A stretch of 8,713 nt of DNA from contig SKPY01000206.1 of NCBI GenBank assembly GCA_007119305.1, positions 1-8,713 on the forward strand, given 5' to 3'. The stretch comes from Nitriliruptorales bacterium. GTDB lineage: Bacteria > Actinomycetota > Nitriliruptoria > Euzebyales > Egibacteraceae. The position numbers and the translations under genes are program-made. Under the pieces are notes generated by a model. That model had not been told where the DNA came from. It made no database searches and worked only from the letters and a program-made list of their open reading frames with translations. Position 1 is the first letter of the stretch; every line of letters begins with the position of its first letter. Positions 1-4,622 of this stretch are shown here, in pieces.

Positions 1-50
1 ACGGTCAGGATGCGGCCGGGCGGCGTCGAGTCACGGTTGCGCGGTGAGGC

Positions 51-98
51 GCACGCGCCTCGCGCGGCATTCGAGCACGCGCCTCGCGCGGCGTTGGC
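51..98. repeat. 24-bp tandem direct repeat, two units plus a partial third
   Basis: The 18-mer gcacgcgcctcgcgcggc occurs at 51-68 and again at 75-92. Both copies are followed by one variable base and TT, so the period is 24 bp. A third, decayed start (gcacgacgag) sits at 99, again 24 bp on. If translated in plus frame 1 the repeat would encode an HAPRAA-type octapeptide, but no protein context supports that. Confidence 0.8.
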
Positions 99-215
99 GC
101 ACGACGAGCACAGGCTGTCTGGGCCGCCACTGCTCCCCCTCCCGTCACGCGCTCGCCCCCCGGGCCAGCTGCACCCCCTTACATAGCACGCTGAAGGACC
201 CCCCGTCTAGGGACC

Positions 216-239
216 ATCGGGTCATCGGGTCCTCGGGTC
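216..239. repeat. Three tandem 8-bp units (WTCGGGTC-like)
   Basis: The units atcgggtc (216-223), atcgggtc (224-231) and ctcgggtc (232-239) follow one another without a gap. They lie between the short inverted arms gggacc (210-215) and ggtccc (236-241), the right arm overlapping the last unit. Iterated short sites can be protein-binding arrays, but nothing here identifies a binding protein and no gene start lies close by. Confidence 0.7.
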
Positions 240-291
240 CCCCCGCTCGGGCCTCAAGGTGGCGTGTGTGCTTGCCGAGGTATACCAAGAC

Positions 292-345
292 AAGGTCCGA
301 GCCCTTGAGCTGAGAAACCCCCACACCTACCGGGGCTCGGGCCTT
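292..345 (-). terminator. Long stem-loop downstream of qcrB, possible 3'-end or terminator structure
   Basis: Positions 292-305 pair with 332-345 over 14 bp with only two G-U type pairs, around a 26-nt loop. The structure begins 26 bp past the qcrB stop in the direction of transcription, where an operon terminator or 3'-stabilising hairpin would be expected. The base after the stem on the minus strand reads GTCTTGG, so the U-tract of a classical intrinsic terminator is missing. A small extra hairpin, gccgg-gag-ccggc at 352-364, lies between it and the stop codon. The pairing is seen; the terminator role is inferred. Confidence 0.4.
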
Positions 346-370
346 ACCAGTGCCGGGAGCCGGCGGCGGG

Positions 371-1684
371 CTATGCGGCGGCCATGCGGCGGTTGTAGGC
401 GCGGGCACGCAGGAAGACGAGCACGAAGACGAGCGCGGGGACGATGAACACCGTCACCTGGAAGAACGCCACGAGCGTCTCGACCCGGATGCCGAGGAGC
501 AGCGTCAGGTAGTCGACGTGCGAGGCGACCGTGAGCGTGATGATGAAGCTCAGGCCGGAGTAGACGAGGCCGGCGCGGGCGGGCACGTCGAAGGGGCGCT
601 GCAGGACGTGGACCTCGCCATCGTAGGGGGCGAGCCGGCGGTCGATCCACGGGAAGGCGAACAGCGGCCCGAACACCACCAGCGGCAGGAGGAACCCGGC
701 GACGAACGGGGCCGAGATCACCACCCCGGGGACGGGGAACCACTCCCAGGCCGGGTACAGCACGAGGGCCCCCTCGACCCATGACAGCCACCAGTCGGGA
801 TGGTTCGTGCTGCTCGTGATGCCGGCCTCCGCCGGCCCGTGCAGGTGGAAGTCGCTCCACGGCACGAGCATCGAGAACAAGGCGATGATGCCGCTCATCG
901 CGAGCAGCGCGGCCACGGACGAGATGAACTGCGACGGCCACAGCGGCTGGCCGACCACGAAGCGCTGGCCGTCCACGCCCTTGTGGGGGAACTGCGTGTG
1001 CCGCTGGCGGATGAGGATGAGCAGGTGCGCGGTGACGAGCAGCGCGAACGCCCCCGGCAGGATGAGCACGTGCGCGATGAAGAAGCGCGGGATCGCGTCG
1101 CCGAAGAAGTCCCCGCCGAACACCCAGAAGGCGACGTGCTCGCCGACGAACGGGATCGCGAGCATGAAGCTGTAGGCCATCCGCAGGGCGGCGCCCTCGA
1201 CGACGTCGTATGGCAGCAGCTGGCCGGTGCCCACGAGGCCGAGACCGAGCATGAGCAGGAGCAGCCCGATGTGGTAGTTCACCTCGCGCGGCCGGCGGAA
1301 GGCGCCGGTGAGCAGGACGCGCAGGAGATGGAGCACGATCGCGGTGATGAACACGTAGGCGGCGCCGCGATGCATCCGGCGGAACAGCAGCCCCCCGGGG
1401 ACGTCATGGCTGAGGCGGACGATCGACTCGTAGGCCGCCGGCAGCTCACGTCCGTGGTAGAGCTCCAGCCCCCCCGTGTACGTCACCGGCTCGACGGACG
1501 GGACGTAGAACATCGTCAGGAAGACCCCGGTGAGCACCAGGACGACGAACGCGAACAGCGCGACCTCGCCGAACAGGAACGTCCAGTGGTGCGGGAAGAC
1601 CTTGGTGAGCGCCTGCCGGCCGGGACGGCGCAGCCGGAGGCGCTCGTCGAGCGCTTCGAACAGGAGCGCGAACAGCGGCGTCAC
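371..1684 (-). CDS. qcrB: Cytochrome bcc complex cytochrome b subunit (QcrB)
   Basis: This is the diheme cytochrome b of complex III, which oxidises quinol at the Qp site and carries electrons across the membrane. The 437-residue protein is hydrophobic with about eight helices. The heme ligands are H105 and H119 (HX13H) and H205 and H220 (HX14H); the longer second spacing is the cytochrome b6 type and, from memory, that of actinobacterial QcrB. The Qo motif, PEWY in bc1, reads PDWW at 296-299, followed by LSWVEGALVLYPAWEWF. It lacks the long C-terminal extension of mycobacterial QcrB. The start is a GTG sharing a 4-bp GTGA overlap with the qcrA stop and preceded by AGGGGAG at 5 nt; the open frame continues upstream, but as arginine-rich antisense of qcrA. 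It is the last gene of qcrCAB. Confidence 0.96.
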   Translation of the reverse strand: MTPLFALLFEALDERLRLRRPGRQALTKVFPHHWTFLFGEVALFAFVVLVLTGVFLTMFYVPSVEPVTYTGGLELYHGRELPAAYESIVRLSHDVPGGLLFRRMHRGAAYVFITAIVLHLLRVLLTGAFRRPREVNYHIGLLLLMLGLGLVGTGQLLPYDVVEGAALRMAYSFMLAIPFVGEHVAFWVFGGDFFGDAIPRFFIAHVLILPGAFALLVTAHLLILIRQRHTQFPHKGVDGQRFVVGQPLWPSQFISSVAALLAMSGIIALFSMLVPWSDFHLHGPAEAGITSSTNHPDWWLSWVEGALVLYPAWEWFPVPGVVISAPFVAGFLLPLVVFGPLFAFPWIDRRLAPYDGEVHVLQRPFDVPARAGLVYSGLSFIITLTVASHVDYLTLLLGIRVETLVAFFQVTVFIVPALVFVLVFLRARAYNRRMAAA

Positions 1685-2628
1685 GAGCGCTCCCCTGCCT
1701 CCCCGTCGAGGGGGATGTCCTCGCGCGCCCGCTGGAGCCAGCCGTAGCCGGGACCGACCGGCTCGTGGAAGTCGCCGAGCGCGACGAGCGCGCCGTCGTC
1801 GTCGAGCCCGAGGGGCAGCTGGGGCAGGGGCCGGGGCGCGGGACCGAAGACGGGTTCGGCGGCGCGGGCGACGTCGAACGTCGCCTGGTGGCACGGGCAG
1901 AACAGCGAGTCGTCGACCTCGCGGAACAGGCCCACGGGACAGCCGGCGTGGGTGCAGATCTTCGAGTAGGCGACGACCATCTCGTCGATGACCCAGTCGG
2001 GGTTGGTCGGCGGCTCAGGGCCGCGGGCCTGCAGGCGGATGACGATGACCGCCGAGCGCTCGTGGCCGATCGCGTCCTCCGGCCAGGCGGTGACGATGCT
2101 GCCCGGCTCGATGTCCTCGGGGCGCACCGGCCGGCCACCGCCGGTGACCACGCGCGCACCCTCGCGCCACAGGGTGCGGCGCAGCGCGTCCCCCGGCGCC
2201 GGGCCGAGCGACGCGACCGGCGCGGCGAAGCTCAGGCCGAGCACCCCAGCAGCGCCGGCGAGCAGCCACCCGAGGAAGCTCCGCCGGGGAGCCTTCGGCA
2301 CGTCGCCGTACGGCTCCTCCTCGTCCTCGGCGCCCACACCGGGGCGCGGCTCGATCGCGACGATCTCCGGGTACTCCCCCCTGAAGTAGCGGTGGAAGCC
2401 GTAGGCGAGTGCCAGCAGCGCGAGCGCGAGTCCCCCGCCGTAGACGGTCCGCGGCGCGCCGACGAGCATGCCCACCCCGAACGCCAGTCCGCCGACGGCG
2501 GTCAGGACCGCGGCCGCCGCCACGACCCGGTCGCGCACCTCCTGCGGCTCCGGGAGGCGCTGGCCGACGACGTAGAGGTCCTCCTCCTCGATGTCCTCCG
2601 GCCGCGGCCGCTCGGGACCGTCGGTCAT
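1681..2628 (-). CDS. qcrA: Rieske iron-sulfur subunit of cytochrome bcc (QcrA)
   Basis: This subunit carries the 2Fe-2S cluster that takes one electron from quinol and passes it to QcrC heme. It has 315 residues. An acidic cytoplasmic N-terminus is followed by three predicted helices (about 35-57, 62-80, 117-141), the actinobacterial layout, and then the extracytoplasmic Rieske domain. Cluster ligands are C225 and H227 (CTHAGC) and C244 and H247 (CPCHQATF); C230 and C246 would form the disulfide. A PRRSFLG sequence at 114-120, just before the third helix, matches the Tat consensus SRRxFLK; in Streptomyces QcrA the last helix is known to be Tat-inserted after Sec inserts the first two. ATG is preceded by AGGAAGG at 5 nt and lies 1 bp after the qcrC stop. 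Confidence 0.96.
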   Translation of the reverse strand: MTDGPERPRPEDIEEEDLYVVGQRLPEPQEVRDRVVAAAAVLTAVGGLAFGVGMLVGAPRTVYGGGLALALLALAYGFHRYFRGEYPEIVAIEPRPGVGAEDEEEPYGDVPKAPRRSFLGWLLAGAAGVLGLSFAAPVASLGPAPGDALRRTLWREGARVVTGGGRPVRPEDIEPGSIVTAWPEDAIGHERSAVIVIRLQARGPEPPTNPDWVIDEMVVAYSKICTHAGCPVGLFREVDDSLFCPCHQATFDVARAAEPVFGPAPRPLPQLPLGLDDDGALVALGDFHEPVGPGYGWLQRAREDIPLDGEAGERS

Positions 2629-2629
2629 C

Positions 2630-3391
2630 TCAGCCTTCCTCCCATGGCCCCTCCAGGCGTTTGCGTGCCCCGCCGGCCCAGGCGCACGCCGCCACGAGCA
2701 CCCCGGCCAGCAGGGCCGCGAAGCCGACCGCCTCGAACCGGCTCACCTCGGCCAGGCCGAGCGGGCTCGTGGGCTCGTGGACCTCCTCGTCGAGGAACGC
2801 GACGATGTGGCCGATCTCCTCGTCGGAGACGACCGCGGCACCGAACGGCGGCATCGCGAACGGGCCCTCGCGGGTGCCCGCCGCGATCGTCACCGGGTCG
2901 AGGCCGACGAGGGGTGGGATCTCGACGCCCTCGCCGGCGATCCCGCCCTTGGCGCTCGCGCCGTGGCACTGGGCGCAGTGCACCGCGTACACCTCGGCGC
3001 CGTGCCTGGGGTCACCCGGGGGCGGGTCGGGCAGCTCGCCCTCGAGGTCGAGCAGCTCGTCGAGGTAGGCCATCGTCGCCTCGCGCTCCTCGGCGGTGAA
3101 CGTGCGCTCCGGGACGCCCCGGCGCCGGTCAGCGAGCGGCATACGGCCGGTGCGCATCGACAGGTCCACGCGCGCGTAGGTGAAGGCGTCGAGCGCAGGG
3201 GCGAGGCCGGTGAGCCCGCTGCCGTCCGGAGCGTGGCAGGTCGCGCACCAGCGCTGGTAGAGCTCGCCGCCCTGGCGGACGTCGGCGGCCTCGGTGGGAC
3301 GCTCCTCGCTCGCCGCGGGCATGGCCACGGCCACGAGGCCGGCCCCCACGACGGCGGCCCAGCCGAGCAGGGCACGCCACGAGGACCGCAT
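2630..3391 (-). CDS. qcrC: Membrane-anchored diheme cytochrome c subunit (QcrC)
   Basis: This is the cytochrome c1 equivalent of the bcc complex and carries two covalent c hemes outside the membrane. The 253-residue protein has a signal-like segment (about 5-27), heme motif CATCH at 49-53 with likely axial M84 (GRMP), heme motif CAQCH at 139-143 with likely axial M180 (FAMPPFG), and a C-terminal anchor helix (about 219-239) followed by a basic cytoplasmic tail. The ATG at 3391 was chosen because a signal peptide follows directly. The frame stays open to 3592, but those 67 extra residues are arginine-rich and run through the palindromic promoter region. The SD is weak (GGGAA, 6 nt). It is the first gene of qcrCAB. 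In related actinobacteria QcrC passes electrons directly to the oxidase. Confidence 0.95.
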   Translation of the reverse strand: MRSSWRALLGWAAVVGAGLVAVAMPAASEERPTEAADVRQGGELYQRWCATCHAPDGSGLTGLAPALDAFTYARVDLSMRTGRMPLADRRRGVPERTFTAEEREATMAYLDELLDLEGELPDPPPGDPRHGAEVYAVHCAQCHGASAKGGIAGEGVEIPPLVGLDPVTIAAGTREGPFAMPPFGAAVVSDEEIGHIVAFLDEEVHEPTSPLGLAEVSRFEAVGFAALLAGVLVAACAWAGGARKRLEGPWEEG

Positions 3392-3464
3392 TCCAGGTTC
3401 CCACTGTCGACGCGGACGTCGTCTCACCGGCGAAGCCCCGTTGCTCGGATTCTGTGGCCAGAGA

Positions 3465-3493
3465 CGTCTACCACGCCTGCTCCGCGATGTCAT
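3465..3493 (-). promoter_or_regulatory. Candidate qcrCAB promoter
   Basis: On the minus strand ATGACA (3493-3488, one mismatch to TTGACA) is followed after 17 nt by TAGACG (3470-3465), which has an upstream TGG like an extended -10. A start near 3458 would leave a leader of about 67 nt before the qcrC ATG. The -35 lies in the left half of the 28-bp palindrome. This is motif reading only. Confidence 0.4.
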
Positions 3494-3506
3494 GACATCG
3501 CGGAGC
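3479..3506. promoter_or_regulatory. Perfect 28-bp palindrome between the two operons, probable shared operator
   Basis: The left half GCTCCGCGATGTCA (3479-3492) is followed directly by its exact reverse complement (3493-3506). The dyad lies 87 bp from the qcrC start and 106 bp from the coxB start. Its centre, TGTCATGACA, gives ATGACA on each strand, so a -35-like hexamer for either operon lies inside it. No T-run follows on either side, which argues against a terminator, and it is far from both coding ends. A dimeric repressor or activator bound here could act on both operons. No regulator gene is in the window, and the motif does not match a consensus I know with confidence. Confidence 0.7.
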
Positions 3507-3520
3507 CTGTCCGCTAAGGT
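3492..3520 (+). promoter_or_regulatory. Candidate cox operon promoter
   Basis: ATGACA (3492-3497) is followed, after a 17-nt spacer, by TAAGGT (3515-3520), which fits the TANNNT form of actinobacterial -10 elements. The -35 is the right half of the palindrome. A start near 3527 would give a leader of about 86 nt before coxB. This is motif reading only. Confidence 0.45.
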
Positions 3521-3579
3521 CTGGCACCCATCATCCCGGCTGGCCCGGCCGAGCATGTGAGACAGGAGCCGCGTCGGGG

Positions 3580-3599
3580 GGAGGCAGTGCACCTGCTCC
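3580..3599 (+). promoter_or_regulatory. Small leader hairpin abutting the coxB Shine-Dalgarno
   Basis: GGAG-(G)-CAG (3580-3587) can pair with CTGCTCC (3593-3599) around a 5-nt loop, giving 7 bp with one bulged G. The stem ends one base before AGGAGG. It could keep the ribosome site open or modulate access to it, or it may be chance in GC-rich DNA. Confidence 0.3.
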
Positions 3600-3605
3600 A
3601 GGAGG
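3600..3605 (+). promoter_or_regulatory. Strong Shine-Dalgarno deciding the coxB GTG start
   Basis: AGGAGG sits 7 nt before the GTG at 3613. It is the best ribosome site in the window and settles the start of coxB. Confidence 0.85.
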
Positions 3606-3612
3606 GACGGAC

Positions 3613-4602
3613 GTGCTGAACGGGCGGCTCGAGAGGGTTGTCGCGGACGTCGCCGAACGGCCCTCGTCGCTCACGCCGCAGGGCCCGGCCGCCGAGTCGC
3701 TCGCATCCTTGTGGTGGGTGATGTTCTGGCTCGCCATGGCCGTGTTCGTCGCCGTGATGGTGCTGCTCGCGCTCTCCATCGTGCGCCGGCGTGACCTGCC
3801 GCTCGAGGCCGACCGCTTCACGGGGGAGACGCTGGCCGGCGGCAGCAACTGGCTGATGCTCGGCGGCGGCGTCATCCTGCCGACCGCGGTCACGCTGCTG
3901 CTCATGGTGCTGATGGTCACCACCGGTGCCGACCTGCGTGCCCTCGGCAACCCCTCGCAGCCGCTCGTCGTCGAGGTCACCGGCTACAAGTTCTGGTGGG
4001 ACGTGCGCTATCCCGATGCCGGGGTGCGCACCGGCAACGAGATCCAGATCCCCGCCGGCCGGCCGGTGGAGTTCCACGTCACGTCGGCGGACGTGATCCA
4101 CAGCTTCTGGGTGCCCCAGCTCGGGGGCAAGATCGACATGACGCCGGGCGAGGTGAACACGCTGCGCCTCCAGGCCGACGAGCCGGGCGTCTACCGCGGC
4201 CTGTGCACCGAGTACTGCGGCATCCAGCACGCCCACATGCACTTCATCGTCGTCGCGACGCCGCCCGACGAGTTCGACGCCTGGCTGGCCGAGCGGGTCG
4301 ACCCACCCGAGGAGCCCACCGAGGCGCTGGCGCAGGAGGGGCGTGAGCTGTTCGAGCGCGCCCAGTGCGTGTACTGCCACACGGTGGACGGCGTCAGTCC
4401 CGACGTCGACCTCGGTCCGGACCTCACCCACTTCGCCAGCCGCCGCACCATCGGCGCGGGCATGCTCCCGAACGAACCCGACAACCTCGCCGAGTGGATC
4501 CTCGATCCACAGGCGATCAAGCCCGGCAACCGCATGCCGCCCACCCCGCTCACCGACGAGGAGGTCCAGGCCCTGATCGCCTATCTGGAGACGCTGGAAT
4601 GA
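3613..4602 (+). CDS. coxB: caa3-type cytochrome c oxidase subunit II with fused cytochrome c domain
   Basis: This subunit receives electrons and holds the CuA centre outside the membrane. It has 329 residues. Two helices (about 33-57, 81-103) precede the cupredoxin domain, with the aromatic electron-entry patch GYKFWWDVRY (124-133) and CuA ligands H163, C198, E200, C202, H206 and M209 (motif CTEYCGIQHAHM). A class I cytochrome c follows from about 238, with heme motif CVYCH (252-256) and likely axial M308 (NRMPP). The fused heme makes this the caa3 type, which needs no separate soluble donor. Start is GTG with a strong SD; no lipobox is seen at the N-terminus. It heads the five-gene cox operon. 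Also named ctaC, or coxM in the Bradyrhizobium alternative oxidase. Confidence 0.96.
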   Translation: MLNGRLERVVADVAERPSSLTPQGPAAESLASLWWVMFWLAMAVFVAVMVLLALSIVRRRDLPLEADRFTGETLAGGSNWLMLGGGVILPTAVTLLLMVLMVTTGADLRALGNPSQPLVVEVTGYKFWWDVRYPDAGVRTGNEIQIPAGRPVEFHVTSADVIHSFWVPQLGGKIDMTPGEVNTLRLQADEPGVYRGLCTEYCGIQHAHMHFIVVATPPDEFDAWLAERVDPPEEPTEALAQEGRELFERAQCVYCHTVDGVSPDVDLGPDLTHFASRRTIGAGMLPNEPDNLAEWILDPQAIKPGNRMPPTPLTDEEVQALIAYLETLE

Positions 4603-4622
4603 GCGTCCGACCACGGTCATGA
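4599..4622 (+). other. Seven-codon mini-ORF linking coxB to coxA
   Basis: An ATG at 4599 overlaps the coxB stop as ATGA. It encodes MSVRPRS and ends in a TGA that overlaps the coxA ATG, again as ATGA (4619-4622). GGAG (4587-4590) lies 8 nt before the first ATG, whereas coxA itself has no clear SD. The arrangement would let a ribosome finish coxB, translate the mini-ORF and restart on coxA. Coupling is inferred; chance is possible in so short a sequence. Confidence 0.35.

Larger units (their letters stand above)
1..370. other. Region without a convincing gene, downstream of qcrB
   Basis: No reading frame here looks like a known protein; the short open frames are arginine/proline-rich translations typical of noncoding GC-rich DNA. 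Plus-strand frame 3 ends at a TGA at 45-47 and frame 1 runs open from the edge to a TAG at 184-186, so the tail of a gene entering from the left cannot be excluded. Visible structure is a 24-bp tandem repeat (51-98), three 8-bp units (216-239), a perfect 8-bp palindrome GGTATACC (279-286), a 10-bp direct repeat GCTCGGGCCT at 245-254 and 335-344 exactly 90 bp apart, and a long imperfect stem (292-345). The lack of a gene is seen; any function is unknown. Confidence 0.6.

Noticed and set aside
210..231. GGGACC-ATCG-GGTC, considered as a DosR/DevR-type box
   Set aside because: It lacks the symmetric half-sites of that consensus, and no gene starts downstream.
199..244. Two runs of exactly six C, considered as an actinobacterial 6C RNA
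   Set aside because: The C-runs (199-204, 239-244) are not enclosed by complementary stems, which the 6C motif requires.
306..345. CTGAGA followed by ACCC, considered as a TPP riboswitch piece
   Set aside because: The other conserved TPP segments are absent, the spacing is wrong, and no thiamine gene follows.
1685..1894. 70-residue N-terminal extension of qcrB
   Set aside because: It is low-complexity Arg/Pro/Ala sequence antisense in frame to qcrA; the GTG at 1684 has a good SD and a GTGA overlap.
3479..3506. Palindrome as a bidirectional terminator
   Set aside because: It lies between divergent gene starts, no T-tract flanks it on either side, and the -35-like hexamers sit inside it.
3392..3592. 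N-terminal extension of qcrC by 67 residues up to 3592
   Set aside because: The extra residues are arginine-rich, run through the palindrome and both candidate promoters, and would bury the signal peptide that follows the ATG at 3391.
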